This document shows, piece after piece, positions 21,290 to 32,650 of a DNA stretch of 64,000 nt. Numbering within the stretch: the first letter of the stretch is position 1; each line of letters starts with the position of its first letter. This DNA is from Desulfurococcaceae archaeon (GTDB lineage Archaea > Thermoproteota > Thermoprotei_A > Sulfolobales > Desulfurococcaceae): contig JAPWUD010000002.1 of NCBI GenBank assembly GCA_028275705.1, positions 1 through 64,000 of the forward strand, in the 5' to 3' direction. Position numbers and translations under genes: made by a program. A model generated the notes under the pieces. It saw only the letters and a program-made list of their open reading frames with translations. It did not search any database and was not told the DNA's origin.

Positions 21290-22348
21290 CTAGTATCGTA
21301 TCCGTGGGTCTATTAACGCATACAGTATGTCTACAACGAGGTTTACTGTAACGTAGACTATAGCCACTAGGAACGTACACGCAATTATTACTGGGAAGTT
21401 AAGCCTCATAATGGCTTCATACATATACCTACCGATCCCGGGTATATTGAAGACTGTCTCAGCTATTATAGCTCCAGATAGTAAACCACCAAAGTTTAAT
21501 CCAAGGACAGTGACAACTGGAACCATTGCGTTTTTAAGTGCATGCTTCCAAACAGATAATCTACGTAACCCCCTAGCCTTCGCATACACTATGAACTCTG
21601 CACTTAAAGCATCAAGCAAGCTATTCCTAACTATTCTAGCAATAAATCCTCCATTCAGTAAACCCAGCGCGAGACCCGGCAAGTACAGTCTTCTAAATGT
21701 ATCACCTACAACGTTGAATTCACCGCACATTATACCTGCAAACATTGGTACCTTTCCGAAGGCTGCTGCAACGTGCCCTATAACGGGTATAGTCTGAGGT
21801 AGCGAAGCAATAGTTATTTTACAATCTAGTGTTGGCTCTGGTATACCAGCTAAGTATGTTGTTCGAATATTGACAAATAAGAGTAGTATTAGGAAGTAGT
21901 ATAGTACGAAGGCTGGTAGAGAGCTCCCCACTAGTGCCATGATCCTTACAGCGAAGTCCAATGGCGTATCCTTAAATACAGCTGCGAGAAGACCTAGAGG
22001 AATTCCTATTGCTACAAGAAATAGAAAGCCTATTATTGCAACCTCTACTGTAACACCGAATCTCTCTGATATTTCATCAAAGACATTTCTATGTCTAACA
22101 GGATCTTCCAATTGACCTGTAAGTAGCTCCTGCATGAGGAATGTGAATTGCTCATACCAGGGAGCATTAAATTTATACTTTGCCTTAATCTGCTCTAGTG
22201 TCTGGGGGTTCATCAACTTCTCTCCAACCCAGGCTCTTACAGGGTCTGTTGGTATTGCATAAGCAATGAGATACGTTACAAGCAGTACACCGAGTAGGGT
22301 TGGAATAAACGTTATTAATCTCCTAGCAATGAATGAACCTAACCCCAC
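21290..22348 (-). CDS. Oligopeptide/dipeptide ABC transporter permease (OppB-like)
   Basis: YAKARGLRRLSVWKHALKNAMVPVVTVLGLNFGGLLSGAIIAETVFNIPGIG. Confidence 0.93.
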   Translation of the reverse strand: MGLGSFIARRLITFIPTLLGVLLVTYLIAYAIPTDPVRAWVGEKLMNPQTLEQIKAKYKFNAPWYEQFTFLMQELLTGQLEDPVRHRNVFDEISERFGVTVEVAIIGFLFLVAIGIPLGLLAAVFKDTPLDFAVRIMALVGSSLPAFVLYYFLILLLFVNIRTTYLAGIPEPTLDCKITIASLPQTIPVIGHVAAAFGKVPMFAGIMCGEFNVVGDTFRRLYLPGLALGLLNGGFIARIVRNSLLDALSAEFIVYAKARGLRRLSVWKHALKNAMVPVVTVLGLNFGGLLSGAIIAETVFNIPGIGRYMYEAIMRLNFPVIIACTFLVAIVYVTVNLVVDILYALIDPRIRY

Positions 22349-22436
22349 TCTCCAATCACCCCTTTAGAATACTAAGTAGATGGGATTATAAAGTAGTTAG
22401 AGGGATGTAGGTGGGGAAAATAAAAAAGATTCTGGT

Positions 22437-24689
22437 TTATGGCTTGGGCTTATAACCGTATAGTTGCTCCCACAGAGTTGCATTCCAGTAGTATGGATTG
22501 ATCTTCAGTATTATGTAAGCATCCTCCTTGTAGTCGGCTACATAGTATGGACCCGTCGATATAGGGTAGTCTTTCAACTTCTTATAAGTCTCGTCTTCTT
22601 CTCCCTCTATTACATATTTAGCCCATGCGGATGGATTCTTGCCATTATTTGAATCAGTAATTGCCGCCTGGTATTTGTCTCCGAGAGCATACTCCATTGA
22701 TATTACACTAGCTACACCAGTTGTCAATATGTGCAGTATTGGCGTGTATGGGAACTTTAGCTTTAATTTAACTACTCCCGCTGTTGTACCAGTGTAGTTA
22801 AATACACCCAGGAGCTCCTTCATAGACTTTACTTCTTTAGAGGCACCGTGGTAGACTGCTACTAGTCCCTGTGATAGTATTTGTTCAAACTCAGACTCGC
22901 TGAGCACCTGGGATGCGTTTACATCTATGAAGCTATCTATCATCCACTGAGGGCCTCCCGGTAGATTAACTCTCACTGCTCTCCACAGAGTGAATAATAC
23001 ATCTGTTGCGTCAATGGGATAAGTCTTTTTGTTCCATGGATCATACGCTACCACACCTCCACGAATGACTAAATACAACTCATCTCCAGCCTTGTTGAAA
23101 GCCCAGGCTACTGCAAGCTCTGGCTCTGGCTCTATGTTCTCGTAGTAGTATGTTATTGGCTTTGAGTATATTTGGTCAAAGATCTCCCAGCCAAAGCTCT
23201 CATAGCTCTTAGCGGCATCGAATGTGTCTGGCCAGCCGATAGTGGCTATAACCATGGTCTTAGGATCGTTCTTTATACCCTGCACACCAGTATCCGCTAC
23301 GGGGGCATTGGGGTCTTCGTAGACTAAGTCATATCTAGCAAACTTTGTAAGTGGATAGTACATATTGAGTACCCAACTACCATACTCTCTACCAGTTAAT
23401 GCCTGACCCATCATTATCATTGGGGCCTCATTATTGAACACTATTACAGCCGCGTTAATTATAGCTTCCCTAACCTTAGGGTCAAGTACTCTCTGAGATA
23501 GCTTACACAGTGCACTCACCGGAACATCTTTCCAACCTGGAGAACCAATAGTTACTTGTGCAATGGGGTTTTCCCAATTCTTCTTTGTTTCCTCCTCGTC
23601 TAATACGTATCCAACTACAAGTAGTGGCTTGTTCGTTGGGCCGCTATATGTTGCGCCAGTTCCCTGCGGGCCTATGACAACTATGTAGTTCGGGGTGTCA
23701 ACGTATCTCTCTACCTTAGATAGGTATTTCCCAACGTCGCCAGGTGCCACGTTCTCCCAGTATTTGAGGTCAGTGAACTCTGCGCCACCCCACACGAATG
23801 GCATTAAGTAGTTATCTGGGTCTAGGTAGTCTGGTATCCACCCAAGTAAGCCAACATCGAAGTTGAAGTGGTCCATTTTATCTAGGTATTCAGGCCAGCT
23901 TAGTGCTTGAACAATTACATTGAATCCTAATCTAGCCCACTCGTTTTGAACTAGTGCAGCTATTTGTGCTCTAGCAGTGTTTCCAATGTTGTAGTATATT
24001 GTTATTGTGTATTTTGATGGGTCGAAGCCTCTTTCAGCTTTCAATTTATTGATTATCTCCTGTGCTTTTGTTCTATTATACTCGTACTTTACGATTCCAT
24101 ACTCGGTGTAGCCCATCATGCCTTTGGGTACAATAGTGTATAGTCTTGTGTATAGACCTCCGAATACAGAGGTTAATATTGTGTCGTAGGGAACAGCCCA
24201 CGCTAGTGCTTGCCTAACCTCGGGTATATTGAATGGCTCTCTCATAGTGTTCAATATAATGTGCTGAATCGTCAATCTAGGCTTTGACGGATCTGGCTCT
24301 AAGACTAAGTAGAAGTTTCCAACGGGGGTTCCATTTAGATCCTTCCACCTAGATGGAGTGACCACAGCGATGTCCGCTACTCCTGCTTTGAATAATTGAA
24401 TTCTAGTCATTTCTTCATTTGATATGATGTAAAGTATTGTCTCATGGAGGCTATATCGTGGAGCGGGAGGCGTAGTTGGAGTAGTGGGTGTTGTAGGTGT
24501 GGTGGGGGTAGTTGGAGTCGTAGGAGTGGTCGGAGTGGTTGGTGTTGTAGGAGTTGTTGGAGTAGTGGGAGTAGTGGTTGCTGGAGGAGGCGCAGGTGGA
24601 CGTTGTAGTATTATTACACCTGCAACAATGGCAATAATTACAATTATTATTCCTATTAATGCTATTGTACGAGTAGCTACGGCCTTCAT
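22437..24689 (-). CDS. Family 5 extracellular solute-binding protein (oligopeptide-binding), membrane-anchored with Thr/Pro linker, apparently circularly permuted
   Basis: N-terminal TM helix + (TTP)n linker; IQHIILNTMREPFNIPEVRQALAWAVPYDTIL and LGWIPDYLDPDNYLMPF occur before IEPEPELAVAWAFN and STGPYYVADYKEDAYIILKINPYYW. Confidence 0.85.
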   Translation of the reverse strand: MKAVATRTIALIGIIIVIIAIVAGVIILQRPPAPPPATTTPTTPTTPTTPTTPTTPTTPTTPTTPTTPTTPTTPPAPRYSLHETILYIISNEEMTRIQLFKAGVADIAVVTPSRWKDLNGTPVGNFYLVLEPDPSKPRLTIQHIILNTMREPFNIPEVRQALAWAVPYDTILTSVFGGLYTRLYTIVPKGMMGYTEYGIVKYEYNRTKAQEIINKLKAERGFDPSKYTITIYYNIGNTARAQIAALVQNEWARLGFNVIVQALSWPEYLDKMDHFNFDVGLLGWIPDYLDPDNYLMPFVWGGAEFTDLKYWENVAPGDVGKYLSKVERYVDTPNYIVVIGPQGTGATYSGPTNKPLLVVGYVLDEEETKKNWENPIAQVTIGSPGWKDVPVSALCKLSQRVLDPKVREAIINAAVIVFNNEAPMIMMGQALTGREYGSWVLNMYYPLTKFARYDLVYEDPNAPVADTGVQGIKNDPKTMVIATIGWPDTFDAAKSYESFGWEIFDQIYSKPITYYYENIEPEPELAVAWAFNKAGDELYLVIRGGVVAYDPWNKKTYPIDATDVLFTLWRAVRVNLPGGPQWMIDSFIDVNASQVLSESEFEQILSQGLVAVYHGASKEVKSMKELLGVFNYTGTTAGVVKLKLKFPYTPILHILTTGVASVISMEYALGDKYQAAITDSNNGKNPSAWAKYVIEGEEDETYKKLKDYPISTGPYYVADYKEDAYIILKINPYYWNATLWEQLYGYKPKP
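24478..24592 (-). repeat. (Thr-Thr-Pro)n coding repeat (linker of the solute-binding protein)
   Basis: tandem 9-nt units, + strand ggtgttgtaggagt...; translates to TTPTTPTTP... Confidence 0.9.
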
Positions 24690-25050
24690 ACGGATTACCC
24701 ATTTATTTTAACTCTACTACAGATTTATAAATATATCTGCAACTCTACCGTTTAAAGATCAACGTGGTTTAATTACACTGAATACTTATAAGCTCTATTC
24801 TAAACTCCCAGCGGGTTATTCGTGAAGATAGCACGGTGTCTTTTCGGAGTGCATGATACATTTAGTACTATATTGAAAAAGAAAACATAGAGTCCACGCC
24901 TGTATTACGTAGAATAACCTCTAACGGGTATTTAGGGAATGGCTTACCTTCGCAATATGTGAAAGGAGATTAGGAAATTTCGCGGAGCCATTTGGGGTGC
25001 GTTTAGTGAACTATACTTTTACCTGCTATAGGATGATTAAAAATATGTCT

Positions 25051-25690
25051 TTAAATAAGTGTTGTTTGCCATAGGTTTTCTAGTAGACCTTGTATTTTAA
25101 GTACATCAGCATTTTTCTCCCTAATTGTCTTCAGGTGTTGCCAGTCTTCAGTGGTTAATGGCTCAACTGTAGTCTCGCTTCTGAGTTTTCTATATAGGCT
25201 TACTGTTTCATTGTAACCCTTCTCATTTAATGGAATTGTAATGAATGTGTGGTAGGATAGTGTTGTCCTAAAAGCCCGTGGTATTTCAATTGTTAAGTGT
25301 AGTATTATGAAGTCTTCACCCGATTTTGCCCCTGAATTGTAGAATACTTTCTTGGCTAGCGCGTAGAATAGCGTAGTTGGTGTAAATAATGCTAGTGAAA
25401 TAGCCTTAATATAGTCTCCTATTTTAATGGTTGCCTTCATGCTTAATTCGTCTAGAACAGCTTTCGCGCGATCTCTATCCAACTCCTCGAATTTATACCC
25501 GTGGTCAATGAGTATCTTCAAAAATGGCTTTCTACTTAGAAGTCCTAGACCATGTTTCTTCTTTAATTCACTAAAGAACTTGTCGTTTGTAAAGACAATA
25601 TATGGTCTATACCCCTCCGAGTTCGTGGTTTACACCAATACTACAGCCAATACAGTCCTTAATAAACCTAACTCTTTCATGATTGATCTT
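25051..25690 (-). pseudogene. Frameshifted hypothetical gene
   Basis: MKLFKINHERVRFIKDCIGCSIGVNHELGG then, after a 1-nt shift in a G run near 25615, YRPYIVFTNDKFFSELKKKHGLGLLSRKPFLKILIDHGYKFEELD... Confidence 0.55.
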
Positions 25691-25859
25691 AAAGAGTTTC
25701 ATTGATTTAACTATAGTCTCAGCACTAAATGTTGTAAGTTGTATTGCAAAGCAATAATTTACTCTTTTTAACTATTTAATGAAGTTGTTATGGAGTAAGC
25801 GTATGGATCTCTTATTTACTTAAAGTCACCTCTCCTAACACTTACTATTCACGTAGACA

Positions 25860-26522
25860 ATGTATTATGGAGTCTTGTTATTTATCAGCATCTTCAATGT
25901 GAATCCTCAATGTGGGGTTTTATTGGGTTGCACACTGTTTTCACTGCTTAGAGCTAATCGTGGTAATGGCGATCTCTCGGATCTTAGGAAAAAAGTTGAA
26001 GAGCTTAGTGTTGAGCTAAAAGACGTGAAGAAAATAACTAGTGATCTAAGTGAGAAAATAGATAAGCTTGCAAATTCCCTAAACGATCTATCTAGAGAAG
26101 TGGGGAAGCTAGGCGAGGTAGTGGGTTTTATGATTGAAGATGTTGCTCGAACAATGCTACCACTATGGCTGGGTAGATACATGGGGGTTAAAGTAGATAG
26201 CCTCAATAGGGCATTCTTCGAGGTTGACGGGAAGACAGTTGAGGTAGATCTCTACGGGGAGGGTTTTGACGAGAAGGGTTTGGGTAAAGTAATTGTCATA
26301 GGTGAGGTCAAGTCGAGAATTCACGGTGTTGATGTAAAGTCATTCCATGAAAAGGCATTAAGGCTCCTAAAGGAATTTAAAAACCCATCTACATACATAT
26401 TAGTGTTATTCGGGCTTTACACACACCCAACAGCAGAAGCAGAGGCATTACGCAGAGGAGTAATAATTGTCACCCCATACAATAGTATTCAGGGAGCAGC
26501 GAAGACGAACAATACATTGTAA
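25860..26522 (+). CDS. Coiled-coil plus PD-(D/E)XK-like nuclease domain protein (DUF3782-like)
   Basis: coiled coil VEELSVELKDVKKITSDLSEKIDKLANSLNDL then VDLYGEG...VIVIGEVKSRIHGVDVKSF (D...ExK). Confidence 0.65.
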   Translation: MYYGVLLFISIFNVNPQCGVLLGCTLFSLLRANRGNGDLSDLRKKVEELSVELKDVKKITSDLSEKIDKLANSLNDLSREVGKLGEVVGFMIEDVARTMLPLWLGRYMGVKVDSLNRAFFEVDGKTVEVDLYGEGFDEKGLGKVIVIGEVKSRIHGVDVKSFHEKALRLLKEFKNPSTYILVLFGLYTHPTAEAEALRRGVIIVTPYNSIQGAAKTNNTL

Positions 26523-26653
26523 TACAATCACCATTCTATTAGAATGTATTACTTGAACAATAATAATACAAAAATATAGATAAAAATACCCATGAGAAAA
26601 TCCCGTATTACAAAACATTACCTTTAAATATGAACAAGTGAGAAAATAAAAAT

Positions 26654-26836
26654 GGTGTACCGGGTCCCAGACCCAATCTGTAGGTGCCGGGTACAAGCAG
26701 CTCCGTAAGCTTGTAGCCGGGTTCCATACGGGTACCCAACTCGGGAAACCGAGTTGGATACCTGTGTGGTCCCGGTTGCACGCTTACAGGGTTGCTTGTA
26801 CCTAGTACCTACAGATAGGGGATAACCTGGTACACC
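26654..26836. ncRNA. Rod-like, nearly fully self-complementary structured element (candidate ncRNA or MITE)
   Basis: nested arms: ggtgtacc 26654-26661/ggtacacc 26829-26836; atctgtaggt 26676-26685/acctacagat 26807-26816; gtacaagca 26691-26699/tgcttgtac 26793-26801; gtaagc/gcttac; caactcgg-gaaa-ccgagttg 26737-26756. Confidence 0.6.
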
Positions 26837-26883
26837 GTTCTAATTTCTATTGCCTTATTGCTTTTACTTATAGTAATTAACCG

Positions 26884-26920
26884 CTTTACAACTGAAAGCT
26901 TCGCCTTTCAAGGCGGGGAG
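26884..26920 (+). mobile_element. IS200/IS605-type terminal hairpin-like relic
   Basis: ctttacaactgaaagcttcgcctttcaaggcgggga; counterpart at 516-553; no transposase ORF present. Confidence 0.35.
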
Positions 26921-27197
26921 GAGGTCGGACTTAGCTATAAAGGAATCCCAGTTGATTCTAGTAGTTTCTCTAGATTTTAAGATTAGATACTACTATGCCT
27001 GTGCCGACTAGGATTCTCCTGTGATCGTGATGGCAGGTGATCAAAAAGGCTTCCCGAAAACTCAGCGTGCACACTTAGCTGCGTTTAGAGAAAGCTTTGA
27101 TGCCAAAGCATCTTACATGTGTCTTTAAATAATCATATCACACATTTTTACCCGGGATCGTAGTTTGCAGTAAAAATTTATAACCCCCGCTACATTA

Positions 27198-27644
27198 TTG
27201 ACTAGTGAGGGGGAGGACTTGGGGTACTTAAAGTACTCTGTGTTAACGTTTCTCGTACTCTGCTGCTTAATGTTCTTCTTCGCGTTCTCGACTTTCGTGG
27301 CCATTGAGGTGATACGGTATGCGTTGAGCTTTTCAACTGCTTACTTTTACGCTGTGCTCGCTGTATCGGTGTTGCCCGCGCTGATCCTACACGTATACCT
27401 TAGTAAGCGCTACGGGGAGACCAGGGCTCTACCTCCTCTAGTAGCGATAGTGTTGTTCTTCGCAGTAAACTACTACTACGCGTTTAACTGGGGTCTACTC
27501 GGCTTAGAGACCACGGCCACGTTATCCCAGTTCTCTCTAGTTATTACGCTATCCACGCTCACTATCCTACTTCTAGTAAACTATGTATTTTACAGGCGGA
27601 GATCTAGAAGAGTCGAAGACTATGTAGCTGAGGTAGCCAAGTAG
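27198..27644 (+). CDS. Small multi-TM membrane protein of unknown function
   Basis: 148-aa ORF with about 4 hydrophobic segments; starts just after TTG/ACTAGTGAGG. Confidence 0.5.
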   Translation: MTSEGEDLGYLKYSVLTFLVLCCLMFFFAFSTFVAIEVIRYALSFSTAYFYAVLAVSVLPALILHVYLSKRYGETRALPPLVAIVLFFAVNYYYAFNWGLLGLETTATLSQFSLVITLSTLTILLLVNYVFYRRRSRRVEDYVAEVAK

Positions 27645-28181
27645 GGTTAAACTCTATTAGTTGCACTTTCTACACGCTTACCTAGCGAACCCGAGGTAGG
27701 AGTTTAGCCTCAAGAAAAACACATGGAGAACACAATGCTATGCAGGGGAAACATGGGAAACCAGTAGTACTACCAGAATCATCATGTTTTTCACAGTTAC
27801 TCATACTCCACTTACTCTTCTCTAGTTGCACGAGTACTCACTTATTACCAGTAATAAGGGGAGCCTGGGTGAGTTGCATTTCCAGTATTTTCCTTGATGC
27901 TTCGAGTACCTGTAGTAAACCTCTTTTCTCCTCCTCGCTTAACCCTCTCCGTATTTTTAACTGCACTTTGAGTGCTGAGAAAGGTAGCATAGCTAAGTAT
28001 ACGTGCTATATGTTTTAATAGGTATATCATATACTTTGGCTTAGTGCTTCGCTGAGGCCTATTATGTGTAGGGTGTTGGAGTGAAAATTGATCTTGGAGA
28101 ATCATTGAATTAGGGAGCGCGAACCCGGTTCCCATCCTTGAGAATCTATGCCTTGAGGTGGGTGATATAGTGGTGAAGTAA

Positions 28182-30174
<1,993 letters not shown>

Positions 30175-30179
30175 CTAGG

Positions 30180-31598
30180 CTACAGGGAGCTCACTATACC
30201 GCGTGCGGCAAGTACACCTGTGGCAGCCGCTATGTTTATACCTCGAGACAACCCCGCTCCATCACCTGCAACATAAATCCCCTCTACACTAGTCTCCATG
30301 TTCTTACCTACCTCCACTACTACGCCATAATACTTGATCTCTGGAGCGTAGATCAATGTCTGTGGGGAGGCTAAACCGGGGTAGATAACATCTAGCCTCG
30401 AGATAGCTTCAAGAATATTACTTACAACCCTATGTGGTAAAACAAGGCTAATATCCCCAGGTGTCGAGTCTCTGAGTGTTGGCGCAATAGTACTCCTAGA
30501 AATCCTCTCCCAAGTACTCCTCCTACCCCTCTCTAAGTCACCCAATCTCTGTATAATAGGCCTTCCAACACCCACTTTCGTAGCCATTCTAGCTATTGAC
30601 TTACCGAGCTCTAGTATGTCAGTGTATGGATCTGTCAACTTCAATGTAACTAATAACGCGAAGTTTGTGTTCTTAGACTTGATCTCTCTATAACTCTCTC
30701 CATTAACACCTATTGTCCCATCGCTATAATACTCCTTGATCACAAACCCCTGTGGATTTGTACAGAAAGTTCTAACCATGTCATCCCATGTTTTAGTGTA
30801 CATTACTATCTTTGGGTCGTAGTTAATACTCGTAACGTGCTCAGTAATATAGTGTGGAACTTCAACTCTAACACCAACATCTAGAACACCTGATTTAACA
30901 CTCAACCCAATAGACTCAGCAATATGCCTCAACCACTCAGCTCCTCCGCGTCCAGGGGCTAGTAGTATTCTCCTAGCTTGGAAATCGCCTCGATTTGTCT
31001 TTAACCTAAATGAACCACTAGTTTTGTCGATAGCAACAACGTTTGTGAAGCTATAGATGTCGACGCCGGATTTCTCCAAGTACTTAGTGATCTCTGAGAC
31101 TATGTTGACAACAACCTCTGTTCCAAGAATCCTCTGAGGTGTAGGTATGTACTTAGCCCCGGCCTTTGCAGCGAGCTTCTCTATTTGTCTAGCCTTCTTC
31201 GAGTCTGGTACTAGTAGACTATCTTTAGGGGCACCAAACTCCAATAATACATTGTCAACGTACTTAACCAACTCCTCGGCAGCCTCCCAGCTACCAAGTA
31301 GTTTATCAAGGTCTCCTCCAACATCTGGCCTTAAATTAACAATACCACTACTAAAAGCACCTGCACCGCCTATACCGTGTAGTACATGGCATATACTACA
31401 AGAGCCGCAATTAACGCTGTCAAGGGGTTTACGCCACCAATCATGGGTTTTAAATGCAATAGGGCACTTCCTCTCCTCAACTCTACCCCCCTTATCAAAT
31501 AACGCTATCTTCAAGTCACTACGGAGCTTTACCAACTCTAATGCAGCAAACAGGCCAGCAGGACCCCCACCAACAATGCCGACATCGTATATCCTCAC
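30180..31598 (-). CDS. FAD-dependent oxidoreductase (NAD(FAD)-utilising dehydrogenase)
   Basis: DVGIVGGGPAGLFAALEL dinucleotide-binding fold; GIYVAGDGAGLSRGINIAAATGVLAARGI. Confidence 0.9.
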   Translation of the reverse strand: MRIYDVGIVGGGPAGLFAALELVKLRSDLKIALFDKGGRVEERKCPIAFKTHDWWRKPLDSVNCGSCSICHVLHGIGGAGAFSSGIVNLRPDVGGDLDKLLGSWEAAEELVKYVDNVLLEFGAPKDSLLVPDSKKARQIEKLAAKAGAKYIPTPQRILGTEVVVNIVSEITKYLEKSGVDIYSFTNVVAIDKTSGSFRLKTNRGDFQARRILLAPGRGGAEWLRHIAESIGLSVKSGVLDVGVRVEVPHYITEHVTSINYDPKIVMYTKTWDDMVRTFCTNPQGFVIKEYYSDGTIGVNGESYREIKSKNTNFALLVTLKLTDPYTDILELGKSIARMATKVGVGRPIIQRLGDLERGRRSTWERISRSTIAPTLRDSTPGDISLVLPHRVVSNILEAISRLDVIYPGLASPQTLIYAPEIKYYGVVVEVGKNMETSVEGIYVAGDGAGLSRGINIAAATGVLAARGIVSSL

Positions 31599-32650
31599 AA
31601 CTCAACACCCAAGTCCCTAGACCTATCTACTACATCCTCTAATTCCTCACCTGTACCAATTAATACCACGGGTTTATTCAATCTAGACTCTACCTCCTCA
31701 ACCCAAGCCCTCGCATCTCTAGGTAAATCCTCCCACTTCCTAACATGCCTGGCCTCTCTAAACAACGCATCTATTTTTGTAATCGCGATTAAAGTTGCAG
31801 AATTCAGCATTAACGACCTCTCAGCTAGTTCAAAGTTAAATGGAGCCACTCTACGAAGCCTACCCGTAACAGTCCCTCTTTCAGCCAACCCCATTTTCTC
31901 AACTTCACTAGCAGGTAGCTCTCCTTCAAGAGGCCCTTCACCAACTCTCGTTACATAGGATTTGAAGACTACAACCACGTGATCTACCCTCCTAGGGCCA
32001 ACACCAAGCTCTGACAGTATTCCAGATGCTGTTGTATCTCTACTGGTTACGTATGGATATGTACCGTGGTAGAGAGATAGGAAAGTGCCTTGAGTCCCCT
32101 CAACTAAGACCCCATCACCTCTATCTAGTGCATTATTAATCAACAATGGCACATCCGTCAAGAACTTTGCTAATGCTGGGTAGTCTCTAGCCAGCTTCAA
32201 CCTCCTGAGTACACGATCCGCCATTGCAGCGCCAACACCCTGGGCTGTTGAGCCAATACTCTTAAGTATGGAGTCTCCTCTCTCCCGGTTAACATGCTCC
32301 TCTGTGATAACACCAGTGTTGTAGTCAACAAAAACTCTATCCTCTACATTCAACTCCCTTAACTCATGGAAGAACACGTCAAGTCTAATCAATGCACCCG
32401 GCGGTATTAGTAACTTAGTTGCTTTATTCACAAACCCCGCTGAAATAGTTCTAAGCTTGTACTCTCTACCATTGTAAACCACTGTGTGACCTGCATTTAT
32501 TGACCCAGTTCTCACAGCGTACTTGTAGTTCTTGGATAATGCAATGTAGCCCGCTATCTTGCCTTTACCCTCATCTCCGAAGAACCCACCAACAATTAAT
32601 GTTAACACATTGAGCCACCTACACATGTAGTTACATTCAACACGGCTCAA
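31595..32650 (-). CDS. purA: Adenylosuccinate synthetase
   Basis: VGGFFGDEGKGKIAGY, GSINAGHTV, GTQGTFLSLYHGTYPYVTS. Confidence 0.95.
   Translation of the reverse strand: MSRVECNYMCRWLNVLTLIVGGFFGDEGKGKIAGYIALSKNYKYAVRTGSINAGHTVVYNGREYKLRTISAGFVNKATKLLIPPGALIRLDVFFHELRELNVEDRVFVDYNTGVITEEHVNRERGDSILKSIGSTAQGVGAAMADRVLRRLKLARDYPALAKFLTDVPLLINNALDRGDGVLVEGTQGTFLSLYHGTYPYVTSRDTTASGILSELGVGPRRVDHVVVVFKSYVTRVGEGPLEGELPASEVEKMGLAERGTVTGRLRRVAPFNFELAERSLMLNSATLIAITKIDALFREARHVRKWEDLPRDARAWVEEVESRLNKPVVLIGTGEELEDVVDRSRDLGVEL

Noticed and set aside
24451-24711. Overlapping ORFs (Gly/Val-rich and Asn/Tyr/His-rich)
   Set aside because: Frame-shifted readings of the (TTP)n linker repeat in the solute-binding protein gene.
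26654-26836. tRNA/SRP RNA assignment of the rod-like hairpin
   Set aside because: No T-loop GTTCRA motif, wrong length for tRNA, and no SRP conserved loop; the structure is a single long rod.
27846-28040. Short - strand ORF readable as AYLAMLPFSALKVQLKIRRGLSEEEKRGLLQVLEASRKILEMQLTQAPLITGNK
   Set aside because: Looks protein-like but short and without a recognised family or clear start; insufficient support to call a gene.
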